This document shows positions 52,499-60,521 of a stretch of DNA of 64,000 nt, one piece after another. Numbering within the stretch: position 1 is the stretch's first letter; each line of letters starts with the position of its first letter. The stretch spans positions 124,001-188,000 of the forward strand of contig CAVZKP010000019.1 of NCBI GenBank assembly GCA_963775875.1, in the 5' to 3' direction. The notes beneath the pieces were generated by a model. The model did not search any database, was not told where the DNA came from, and saw only the letters and a program-made list of their open reading frames with translations. The stretch is from AP-15 sp963775875 (GTDB lineage: Bacteria > Pseudomonadota > Alphaproteobacteria > ATCC43930 > CGMCC-115725). Made by a program: the position numbers and the translations under genes.

Positions 52499-53488
52499 TC
52501 AGTCCTTTACGATTGTGCCCGGTTCCTGATGGCCGCCGAACTCGTTGCGCATCGCCGACAGGATGCGCTCGGCGAAGGTGTGGTCCTGGCGCGAGCGGAA
52601 ACGGGTATAGAGCGCCGAGGACAATACCTCGGCCGGCACCGCCTCCTCGATCGCGGCCTGGATGGTCCACCGGCCTTCGCCCGAATCCGCAACCTGCCCG
52701 GTGAATTTGGACAGCTCGGGATCTTTTGCCAGCGAGATCGCGGTCAGATCGAGCAGCCACGAGGCGATCACGCTGCCCCGCCGCCACACTTCGGCGATAT
52801 CGGGAAGGTCGAGCTGATAGCGCCGGTTTTCCGGGACCGCCGGAATGTTGACGTTGCGCAGAATGTCAAAGCCTTCGGCATAGGCCTGCATCACCCCGTA
52901 TTCGATGCCGTTATGCACCATCTTGACGAAATGCCCGGCGCCGACCGGGCCGCAATGGAGATAGCCTTCCTCGGCCCGCGGATCGAGGCCGTGCCGGCCG
53001 GGGGTGCGGTCGATATTGCCGATGCCGGGAGCCAGGGTCTTCAAGATCGGGTCCAGATGGTCGACGACGGCCTTGTCGCCGCCGATCATCATGCAATAGC
53101 CGCGCTCGAAACCCCACACCCCGCCGCTGGTGCCGACATCGACAAAGTGGATGCCCTTTGGCTTCAGCATCTCGGCGTGGCGGATGTCGTCCTGATAAAA
53201 CGAATTGCCGCCGTCGATGACGATGTCGCCCTTGGCCAGCAGGCTGCTGAGTTCGACGATCGTGGCGTCGGTGATGTGGCCGGCCGGCAGCATCACCCAG
53301 ACCGCCCGCGGCGCGCTGAGCTGTTGGACGAAATCGCCGAGATCCTTGCTGGGCTTGGCGCCTTCGCCGGCAAACTCGCGCACCGTATCCGCGCTCTTGT
53401 CGTAGACGACGCAGCTGTGGCCGTTCTTCATCAGCCGGCGCACGATGTTGCCGCCCATGCGGCCGAGACCGATCATTCCGAGTTGCAT
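52499..53488 (-). CDS. gnd: 6-phosphogluconate dehydrogenase, decarboxylating (short type)
   Basis: Converts 6-phosphogluconate to ribulose-5-phosphate. 329 residues, the short GntZ/YqeC class often NAD-linked, versus ~470 for the E. coli type. 'LGMIGLGRMGGNIVRRL' binds the dinucleotide; 'DGGNSFYQDDIRHAE', 'FVDVGTSGGVWGFERGYCMMIGG' and 'HCGPVGAGHFVKMVHNGIEYGVMQAYAEG' (catalytic Lys, His, Asn) complete the site. An Asp follows beta-2 ('VVYDKSAD'), consistent with NAD preference. Confidence 0.94.
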   Translation of the reverse strand: MQLGMIGLGRMGGNIVRRLMKNGHSCVVYDKSADTVREFAGEGAKPSKDLGDFVQQLSAPRAVWVMLPAGHITDATIVELSSLLAKGDIVIDGGNSFYQDDIRHAEMLKPKGIHFVDVGTSGGVWGFERGYCMMIGGDKAVVDHLDPILKTLAPGIGNIDRTPGRHGLDPRAEEGYLHCGPVGAGHFVKMVHNGIEYGVMQAYAEGFDILRNVNIPAVPENRRYQLDLPDIAEVWRRGSVIASWLLDLTAISLAKDPELSKFTGQVADSGEGRWTIQAAIEEAVPAEVLSSALYTRFRSRQDHTFAERILSAMRNEFGGHQEPGTIVKD

Positions 53489-53524
53489 CAGAAACCTCCT
53501 TGCTGTGGCGCTGCCCGCGCCGGC

Positions 53525-56374
53525 TTATGCCAGGGCCTGCTCGATGGCCAGCCCGAGTGCGGCCAGGCCGGCATCGAGAACCCCCGAGATATGGACCCGC
53601 AGCGCCCGCCTGCCGCGCTCGGCCAGCACCTCGAAATCGCCGCGCGCCTGCGCCGCCTTGACCACGCCAAAGGTGTATTTCTGCCCCGGCACCGGCAGAT
53701 CGGCGGCATCGTCGCAGGTGATCTGCAGAAAGACGCCGCTATTCGGGCCGCCCTTGTAGGCCTGCCCGGTCGAATGCAGAAAGCGCGGGCCAAAGCCGAG
53801 ACAGGTCGCCGCCTTGGTGCGGTCGCGGATCGTGCGGCGCCAGCCCTGCAAGGTCTCGATATGGGCCGGGTTGCGCTCGATATAGGCGAGCAGGGCGGCG
53901 TAATCGCCGGGGCCGATGCGGGCGAAATGGGCCTTGAGCGCCGTCGTCAGGCTGGTCGCCGCCGGGGCCAGCACCGCCTCGTTCTTCGGGTCGGCATAGA
54001 GCTTGAACCCGGCCGCCGCGTAAAACGGCTTTTCCTCGGGCAGCGAGCCGGTCTTTTCATAAGCGGCGGTCAGATCGCGGGTCTTGACTTTGCTCGCCTC
54101 GACATCGGGCTGGTCGAACGGGTCGATGCCGATGATCGAGCCGGCGACCGCGGTGGCCATCTCCCAGCGGAAGAATTCCTGGCCGAGCTGCATCGGCTCG
54201 GAGACGATGATCCGCACCACCGGATGGCCGGCGGTTTCGAGCGCCGCGACCGCCTTTTCCTGGTCCGCATCCTGGTCGGCGGCGAGCCGCAGATAGGCGA
54301 ACACCCGGTCATTGCCGTAGACCGCCGGCGGACCCAGCGGTTCGGCGTCGAACGGCACGATCCCCTTGCCGAGTTTGCCGGTCGATTCGGCGAGCAGCTG
54401 TTCGAGCCAGGCGCCGAAATCGGCAATGCCTTTCGACGCGATGATCGTCGCCTTGTCATGCCCGTGGCGCTGGCAGACCCCGAGAATCGCGCCCAGGATC
54501 ACCCCCGGATTCTCGACCGGCGGCGCGCTCGGCGCGCAGGAGCGCGCCATCTCGGCGGTATTTTCGAGAAAGCCGCGCGGATCGACGCCGATCGCCGCCG
54601 CCGGCACCATGCCGAAATTCGACAACACCGAATAGCGCCCGCCGATGCTGGGCAGACCGTGAAAGATGTGCCGGAACCCCTCGGTCCGCGCCTTCTTTTC
54701 GAGCGACGAGCCCGGGTCGGTGATCGCGGCAAAGCGCTTGGGCGCCTCGGCGGCGCCGACCGCCGCTTTCGCCACCTCAAAGAAATACTGCTTGAAGATG
54801 TTGGGTTCGAGGGTGCTGCCCGATTTGCTCGACACGATGAACAGCGTGTGCGCCGGGTCGATCAGACCCTCGAAATGACGAAGCTGCGCCGGGTCGGTCG
54901 AATCGAGCACATGCAGTGCCGGAAAGCCGGGCTTTGCCGCGAAAGTCTTGGCAAACACCTCGGGGCCGAGGCTCGACCCGCCCATCCCCAGCAGCAGCAC
55001 GTCGCGAAACCCGGCGCGCTTCACGTCCTCGGCGAAATCCTGCAATTCGGCCACCGACTTCAACTGCTGATCGACGATGCCGAGCCAGCCGGTCCATTGC
55101 GCCTCGTCGGTTTCGGTCCACAATGACGCGTCGCCGGCCCATAGCCGCCGGACCTTGCCCTCGCGGCGCCAGTCCTCGAGCGTGTCGTGAACCTCCTTGT
55201 CGAGCGCTGCGGGCAATTTGTAGCTCATCGGGTCGAGCTTGGGGCCGAGCACCGCGCGGCGCTTTTTCTGGACCGCGGCATAGAGCTGGTCGGCGGCGTC
55301 GGCGAACTGCCGCACCCCGTCCTCGACCAGCTTCGCGGTGACCGCCTCGATCGAAATCCCGGCGCCGGGCAGCGCCGCCATCACCGCCTTGGCGCCGTCG
55401 ATGTCTTGGTCGAGGCTCGGCCGCGGATGGCCATGGTCGCGATAGGCGTCCATCGTCGCCGGCGGCATCGTGTTGACCGTGTCGCGGCCGATCAGCTCGT
55501 CGACATAGAGCACATCGCTGTAGGCCTTGTTTTTGGTGCCGGTGCTGGCCCATAGCAGCCGCTGCGACTGCGCCCCCTGCTGCGCCAGCCGCTGCCAGCG
55601 CTCGCCCTCATAGATCTTTCCGTAAAGCTGATAGGCGAGCTTGGCGTTGGCGATCGCGACCTTGCCCTTCAGCTTTTCCAACTGGGCCTTTTCAGCGGGG
55701 CCGGAGGTCGCGGCGATGCGCTTGTCGAGCGCCTCGTCGACCAAGGTGTCGATCCGGCTGACGAAAAAGCTCGCGACACTGGCCACCTTGTGCGGATCGC
55801 CGCCTTTGCGGGCCAGGGCTTCGAGCCCGGACAGGTAGGCCTCGGCGACCTCGGCATAGACCTGCTGCGAAAACAGCAGGGTGACGTTGACGTTGATCCC
55901 CTCGCCGATCAGGGTGCGGATCGCCGGCAGCCCGGCCTTGGTGCCGGGCACCTTGACCATCAGATTTTCGCGGCCGACCTCGCGCCACAGCCGGCGCGCC
56001 TCCTCGATCGTCTCATGCGTCTTCATCGCCAGATAGGGCGAGACTTCGAGGCTGATATATCCGTCGCGGCCCTGGGTCTGATGATAGACCGGGCGCAGCG
56101 CGTCGGCGCCTTCCTGGATATCGCGGACCGCCAGTTCCTCGAACAGCGCGCCGGGGTCGAGGTCGCCGTTCTTCTGCGCCGCGGCGATCAGCTCGTCGTA
56201 ATCGTCGCCATGCCCGATCGCCTTTTCAAAGATCGACGGGTTCGAGGTGACCCCGCGCAACCCGTCATCGGCGATCAGCTGGGTCAGCTGGCCGGTCTTC
56301 AACAGCTCGCGGCTGACAAAGTCGAGCCACACCGATTGCCCGTATTCGTTGAGCCCCTTCAGCGGATTGGTCAT
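53525..56374 (-). CDS. Bifunctional transaldolase / glucose-6-phosphate isomerase
   Basis: A natural 949-residue fusion. Residues ~1-370 are transaldolase ('SVWLDFVSRELLKTGQLTQLI', 'GVTSNPSIFEKAI', Schiff-base Lys in 'NLMVKVPGTKAGLPAI', 'NVTLLFS'). Residues ~390-949 are phosphoglucose isomerase ('VLLLGMGGSSLGPEVFAKTF', 'FIVSSKSGSTLEPNIFKQYFF', 'GGRYSVLSNFGMVPAAAIGVD', and a C-terminal His/Lys region). This fusion is typical of Acetobacteraceae and related Rhodospirillales as well as some other bacteria. It lies six bases after the transketolase remnant's stop and 36 before gnd, leading the intact part of the pathway operon. Confidence 0.95.
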   Translation of the reverse strand: MTNPLKGLNEYGQSVWLDFVSRELLKTGQLTQLIADDGLRGVTSNPSIFEKAIGHGDDYDELIAAAQKNGDLDPGALFEELAVRDIQEGADALRPVYHQTQGRDGYISLEVSPYLAMKTHETIEEARRLWREVGRENLMVKVPGTKAGLPAIRTLIGEGINVNVTLLFSQQVYAEVAEAYLSGLEALARKGGDPHKVASVASFFVSRIDTLVDEALDKRIAATSGPAEKAQLEKLKGKVAIANAKLAYQLYGKIYEGERWQRLAQQGAQSQRLLWASTGTKNKAYSDVLYVDELIGRDTVNTMPPATMDAYRDHGHPRPSLDQDIDGAKAVMAALPGAGISIEAVTAKLVEDGVRQFADAADQLYAAVQKKRRAVLGPKLDPMSYKLPAALDKEVHDTLEDWRREGKVRRLWAGDASLWTETDEAQWTGWLGIVDQQLKSVAELQDFAEDVKRAGFRDVLLLGMGGSSLGPEVFAKTFAAKPGFPALHVLDSTDPAQLRHFEGLIDPAHTLFIVSSKSGSTLEPNIFKQYFFEVAKAAVGAAEAPKRFAAITDPGSSLEKKARTEGFRHIFHGLPSIGGRYSVLSNFGMVPAAAIGVDPRGFLENTAEMARSCAPSAPPVENPGVILGAILGVCQRHGHDKATIIASKGIADFGAWLEQLLAESTGKLGKGIVPFDAEPLGPPAVYGNDRVFAYLRLAADQDADQEKAVAALETAGHPVVRIIVSEPMQLGQEFFRWEMATAVAGSIIGIDPFDQPDVEASKVKTRDLTAAYEKTGSLPEEKPFYAAAGFKLYADPKNEAVLAPAATSLTTALKAHFARIGPGDYAALLAYIERNPAHIETLQGWRRTIRDRTKAATCLGFGPRFLHSTGQAYKGGPNSGVFLQITCDDAADLPVPGQKYTFGVVKAAQARGDFEVLAERGRRALRVHISGVLDAGLAALGLAIEQALA

Positions 56375-56380
56375 CGCCGT

Positions 56381-56576
56381 TTACTCCTTGCGGGCGAACT
56401 GCTCCGTGGCAGCCGCATAGACGTGTTCGGGGGTGAAGCCGAATTTAGCGCGCAGCTCCTTCAGCGGCGCCGAGGCGCCGAAAGTCTCGATGCCGATGAT
56501 CCGGCCGCGCTACCCGGCGCAGGGTCCTGATGGTGTTGACGCAAATCTCGTCGATCGGGCCCGAGGGCGCTGTCAT
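56381..56576 (-). pseudogene. tkt: Transketolase remnant: first ~19 and last ~42 codons only
   Basis: From ATG 56576, with GGAGGCAGG before it, comes 'MTAPSGPIDEICVNTIRTL', the usual transketolase start. After ten junction bases (56510-56519) and a change of frame, the C-terminus follows: 'GRIIGIETFGASAPLKELRAKFGFTPEHVYAAATEQFA', stopping at TAA 56383-56381. About 600 codons, including the thiamine-diphosphate and pyrimidine domains, are missing. It is the first gene of the pentose phosphate operon, where an intact tkt would be expected. Like ppc, both ends are preserved exactly. Confidence 0.88.
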
Positions 56577-57081
56577 CCTGCCTCCGCCAGCGGGGAGCGG
56601 TTCACGAAGGCCGCGATTGGCAAGAGAACGGACGCCAGAGGCACAACGATCCGCCCGACCACAGGATCGATCGCGATCCCGGCCGGGTTCGCGTCGCCAC
56701 CAGCCATGCGGCCGGCTCGGCATCGCTCACAGGGTGTCCGCTTTGCAACTTTGCCATGCTGTCCGGCGGGTCAAGCCGATCTCCCCTGCAAATTGCCAAG
56801 TGAGCCGTTCTGCCAAGCGCTCCCGATGGTCGTCTTATCGGCGACGGCGGCGTCCATTGCCACGGCGACCGATGGGTCGTCACCGCTCCGCTGCACGTCC
56901 GGCCGTCTCGACTTTCAGCGGTTTCACTATAGGTCGGGGCCGCTCGCCGGTCGACCCGATAAATCATGAACATAACGCGACACCATTCCGCCCCGAGGCG
57001 CCGAAGCTCCCCCATGCTGTGGGCTCCGCCTTCAAAAAGCTTAAACACGGCGGTCTAATGCCGGTTGACCGGCAGCCCGAT
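56577..57081. other. Upstream region of the pentose phosphate operon, no gene seen
   Basis: About 500 bases between the tkt start and the end of the anti-sigma gene. Open frames here (up to 148 codons, minus strand) lack any family likeness. The operon promoter should lie here; I could not pick a convincing -35/-10 pair. Confidence 0.45.
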
Positions 57082-57606
57082 TCAGCCCGGACCGGCGAGG
57101 CTGCCACGGAACAGCGCCGGCCCGCTTGGCCCCGGCCCGAGCGAGCCGCCCGCCGGCTCGAGCGTGACCGCCAGCGCGCCATGGCCCGACAGCGAGCGAA
57201 TATTGGCCGGGGTCTCGGCGATCACCTTGCGTCCGGCTTGCGGCAGCAGACCGAGCGGGCGCAGTGCGCCGCCGCCCGGCGGTTCGAGCCAAAGCTGGTA
57301 GACATGGCCGGCCGGAACCGGCGGCGGATCGAGGCTGTCGGCGGCGATCTGGTGGGCGTTGCGGGCGAGGCGGATCGCCCATCGCGGCTGCCGCCCGGCG
57401 TCGCGCAGCACGGCGACGATCGGCCGCGCCGAAAAATCGGGCGGAACGCGGCCGATCTGCGCCGCTACCAATAGCGCGAGTGCCGTCGTGGCAAGCACCA
57501 CGGCCGCGCTCCGCCAGAACGCGGCCTCGTCCCATAGTCCTGCCAGGGCGGAGAAGGCGCGGGCCGGGCCGATTTGCAGCGACCGCCCAATGTGGGAGCG
57601 CTTCAC
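57082..57606 (-). CDS. Anti-sigma factor, C-terminal part only (RskA-like)
   Basis: 174 residues from GTG 57606. One membrane helix ('FWRSAAVVLATTALALLVAAQIG') is followed by an extracytoplasmic RskA-type domain ('FSARPIVAVLRDAGRQPRWAIRLARNAHQIAADSLDPPPVPAGHVYQLWLEPPGGGALRPLGLLPQAG'). In full-length relatives ~80-100 residues with the sigma-binding domain precede the helix; here only ~30 do, and that N-terminus begins exactly where a duplicated piece of the corC-like gene ends. No ECF sigma factor gene is adjacent. Probably a truncated, non-functional gene. Confidence 0.7.
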   Translation of the reverse strand: MKRSHIGRSLQIGPARAFSALAGLWDEAAFWRSAAVVLATTALALLVAAQIGRVPPDFSARPIVAVLRDAGRQPRWAIRLARNAHQIAADSLDPPPVPAGHVYQLWLEPPGGGALRPLGLLPQAGRKVIAETPANIRSLSGHGALAVTLEPAGGSLGPGPSGPALFRGSLAGPG

Positions 57607-57707
57607 CGCCGCCCCTTGGCCTTGTTCGGCGTCACCAGCACCCGGTGGACCCTGCGGCCATCCATTTCGACCACCTCGAAGCGGTGAGTGTCGGCGGTAA
57701 CCCGGTC
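57605..57707. repeat. Copy A of a 103-base direct repeat: 3' end of the corC-like gene
   Basis: Identical to 61665-61767 except one base (C at 57672 versus A at 61732). It encodes, on the minus strand, the last 33-34 residues of the CorC-like protein ('DTHRFEVVEMDGRRVHRVLVTPNKAKGRR') followed by TGA, but nothing upstream of it belongs to that gene. A detached fragment. Confidence 0.95.
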
Positions 57708-57829
57708 ATGCTCTCGGCCCTGCATGCTGATGGTAAGGGGATATATCATCAAAGCCGCCGGCTTGCATCGGTGGCCTACCGCGCCGATCCGCTACCGCCT
57801 CATAGTGGCAAGCGGCGGGACTTCGCTAG

Positions 57830-57849
57830 GCGGGTTTCGTGAAGCCCGC
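57830..57849 (-). terminator. Hairpin downstream of the sensor kinase
   Basis: GCGGGTTTC-GT-GAAGCCCGC folds into a nine-pair stem (one G-U) just after the kinase stop at 57856. There is no T run on the minus strand after it, so a weak or Rho-assisted terminator at best. Confidence 0.4.
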
Positions 57850-57855
57850 GGTTAC

Positions 57856-60393
57856 TCATGCGGCCGCCCCGACGGCTGCCGGCGGTCTGCGCGGCAGGCG
57901 GATTATAAACTCGGTGAATTTGCCGACTCTGCTGTCAACCGCGATCGTGCCGCCATGCTGTTGGGTGACGATGTCATAGCTGATCGACAGGCCGAGCCCG
58001 GTGCCCTCGCCGGTCGGCTTGGTGGTGAAGAACGGCTGGAACAGCTTGTCGCGCGATTCGGGGGCGATGCCGGTGCCGTTGTCGCGGACGCGGATCTCGA
58101 CCTCGGCGCCGAGATCGCGCGTCGTGACCTTCAGTACTGGGCGGAAGCCGTCGCCGGCTTTGCTCCGCCGCTCATTGGCGGCGTAAAAGCCGTTGCCGAA
58201 GAGGTTGAGGAACACTCGGGATATATCCTGCGGGACCACTTCGATCGGGGCGATAGTCCGGTCGAGATCGCGTTCCAACGTGATGTTGAAGTTCTGGTCC
58301 TGGGCGCGGGCGCCATGATAGGCGAGGTTCAGCGCCTCTTCGATCAAGGCATTGATATCGACTTGCCGCCGCTCGCCGATCCCGCCGCGGGAATGCTCCA
58401 GCATGCTGTTGACGATGCCGTCCGCGCGCTTGCCGTGCTCTGCGATCTTTTCGAGATTGCCGGAAAGCGTGTCGATGATTTCTTCGGCCTCGGCGCGCCT
58501 GGGGTCGTCGAGAGCGGCGATCGCTGGCGCCGTGGTTTCCTTCAACTCGTCCAACAGCTCACCCGCCAGGCCGGCGAAGTTATTGACGAAGTTGAGTGGG
58601 TTCTTGATCTCGTGGGCGATGCCGGCAGTCAGCTGTCCGAGCGATGCCATCTTCTCGGCCTGGATCAGGCTTGCCTGGGCAGCTTTCAGTTCTCGCAAGG
58701 CGGCCTCGGCGGCGTCGCGAGCGGCGTGAATCTGTTCCTCGGCGGCCTTGCGCTCGGTGATGTCGCTGTAGATCAGCACAAAGCCGCCGCCCGGCACCGC
58801 GTTGCGCCGCACCTCGATGACCCGCCCGTCGGGCCGCGTCCGCTCGAACCGCATCTCCCGCTCCATATCTTCAACGTAGCGGCTCAGCTGCGCCTCGAGA
58901 TCGGCCGAGCTGTATTCGCCGCGGTTGGCGAGATAGCGGAAATACTGGGCAAAGCTCGGCCGCTCGGCGAGGAAGGCGTCCGGCAGATCGAGCATCTCCT
59001 GGAAATTGCGGTTCCACGCGGCGAGGCGGTACTCCGCATCGAACATCGCGACGCCGTCGGCCATGTTGTCGAAGGTGACCCGCAACTCGGCCTGACGCTG
59101 CGCCAGTTCGGCGGTGCGCTCCTCGACCTGGTGTTCCAGGCGTTCGGCGGCCTCAGCGCGCTCGGCCAAGAGTGCATCGCGTTCGACCGCGTTCTGGCGG
59201 AACACCTCGACCGCCCGCCCCATTGCCGCGATCTCGTCACTGCCGGTTACTGGAACGACGGTGTCGCGGCCGCCGCCGGCGATCGCGAACATGGCACCGC
59301 TCAACAAATTTAGGCGCCGGACGATGTTGCGGCCGACATAGAGCCAGACGATCAGAACCGAGCCGGCAAAGCCGAGTGCCAGCAGCACGCTGATCGCCTC
59401 GGTGCTCAGTCGCTGAACGCGAAGAGCCGAGGCCGTCGCCCCCCGCACCTCTCGCTTGGTCGCCTCGACCAGCTGTTCGGCGGCGTCGGTGAGCTGCGTC
59501 GACAGGGTATCGTTCTCGGCCAGCAACTGGTTGGCGTCGGCGATCAGATTCAATTCGTGCTGGCGCAATTCAGGTATCGAACTCGGCCCGTCGGCCAGGG
59601 TCTTGAATTTGTCAACCTGCGCCAGGAACAGCGGCCGCAGCTTCGGGTCGAGCGCCTGGGAGTCCTTCTCGAGGTCGCCGATTATTCGGCGAAGCTGAAA
59701 GGCGAGGATCAGCAGCCGCTGCTTCTGCTCGCTGACCGAAGCCTGGGCCAAGGCATCGGCGGCGTCGGAGGCCCGCTGCTGCACCTTTTGCACCGGCCGG
59801 GCGGCCAACAAACCGGCGATCAGCGAACGGATGTCTTGCCCGTGCAGATCGGCCGGCTGCCCGACAGCGTCGAGTAGCTTTGCGAGGTGGTCGAGCTGGC
59901 TGTCGTAGACGAGCAGCGTCGGCCCCAGCAGCCGCTGCGTTTCATTATTGGTATCGAACACCCCTCGCATCAAATCCTTGGTCCGGCCGATCAACTGCAA
60001 TCGCAGCCGGACGTCCGCGTCCAGCGCCGTCAGATTGGCGTCCAGCTGAACGGCGTAGCCCTCGATCGGCGCGAGCCGTTCGGAGCTGATGCCGCCATCG
60101 CGCAATTCGGTTAGAAGAGACTGCAATTTGGCCGATTGGCGCGAAAGCTTGGCGAAGAGGTGGTCGCGCCTCTGTTCGGTGGTGGCGGCGGAGAGCGCCG
60201 AGGCCGACGTTACGATGCGTTCGACCGAGCGCGACACTTCGAGCGAGGCCAGGATCGGGTCGATACGGCGATCGATCAGCGCCAGCGAATGCCCGACTTC
60301 GACAAAAGCATATAGCGCCGCACCGGCGACCAGCGCCGACACCGCGCCGATGCCGAAAATGACGATCAGGAGCCGAGCCCCTACGCCGCTCAC
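57856..60393 (-). CDS. Membrane sensor histidine kinase with periplasmic helical domain, HAMP and PAS
   Basis: About 845 residues from GTG 60393. TM1 ('LLIVIFGIGAVSALVAGAALYAFV') and TM2 ('AISVLLALGFAGSVLIVWLYV', ~340-365) enclose a ~310-residue helical periplasmic domain like that of TorS-type sensors. HAMP, a coiled linker, a PAS-7-like domain ('LRVTFDNMADGVAMFDAEYRLAAWNRNFQEMLDLP'), HisKA ('LTAGIAHEIKNPLNFVNNFAGL', His ~596) and HATPase ('GTGLGLSISYDIV') follow. No receiver domain is attached. The frame is open to 60582, but that would overlap the divergent dctP gene; the start is therefore placed inside. The divergent binding-protein gene is a plausible ligand-sensing partner. Confidence 0.85.
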   Translation of the reverse strand: MSGVGARLLIVIFGIGAVSALVAGAALYAFVEVGHSLALIDRRIDPILASLEVSRSVERIVTSASALSAATTEQRRDHLFAKLSRQSAKLQSLLTELRDGGISSERLAPIEGYAVQLDANLTALDADVRLRLQLIGRTKDLMRGVFDTNNETQRLLGPTLLVYDSQLDHLAKLLDAVGQPADLHGQDIRSLIAGLLAARPVQKVQQRASDAADALAQASVSEQKQRLLILAFQLRRIIGDLEKDSQALDPKLRPLFLAQVDKFKTLADGPSSIPELRQHELNLIADANQLLAENDTLSTQLTDAAEQLVEATKREVRGATASALRVQRLSTEAISVLLALGFAGSVLIVWLYVGRNIVRRLNLLSGAMFAIAGGGRDTVVPVTGSDEIAAMGRAVEVFRQNAVERDALLAERAEAAERLEHQVEERTAELAQRQAELRVTFDNMADGVAMFDAEYRLAAWNRNFQEMLDLPDAFLAERPSFAQYFRYLANRGEYSSADLEAQLSRYVEDMEREMRFERTRPDGRVIEVRRNAVPGGGFVLIYSDITERKAAEEQIHAARDAAEAALRELKAAQASLIQAEKMASLGQLTAGIAHEIKNPLNFVNNFAGLAGELLDELKETTAPAIAALDDPRRAEAEEIIDTLSGNLEKIAEHGKRADGIVNSMLEHSRGGIGERRQVDINALIEEALNLAYHGARAQDQNFNITLERDLDRTIAPIEVVPQDISRVFLNLFGNGFYAANERRSKAGDGFRPVLKVTTRDLGAEVEIRVRDNGTGIAPESRDKLFQPFFTTKPTGEGTGLGLSISYDIVTQQHGGTIAVDSRVGKFTEFIIRLPRRPPAAVGAAA

Positions 60394-60521
60394 CCTTGTC
60401 CGGCTGTCCGGCAAACGATAATGTCCTGTAAGCTTGAGCCGACGGCTTCCTTCGTCCGACGATTGTTGCCGAAAATCAAGCGCGAGACAACCTGCAGTAC
60501 ATTCCGTCCAGGGAGGCCACA

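Noticed and set aside
52529..55126. 865-codon open frame on the plus strand
   Set aside because: It lies opposite gnd and tal-pgi, both full of family motifs. Long antisense frames are expected in GC-rich genes.
56602..57048. 148-codon minus-strand frame upstream of tkt
   Set aside because: No family features; it occupies the expected promoter region of the pentose phosphate operon.
57688..59313. 541-codon plus-strand frame
   Set aside because: Antisense to the sensor kinase, which has complete HAMP, PAS, HisKA and HATPase motifs. No protein family features.
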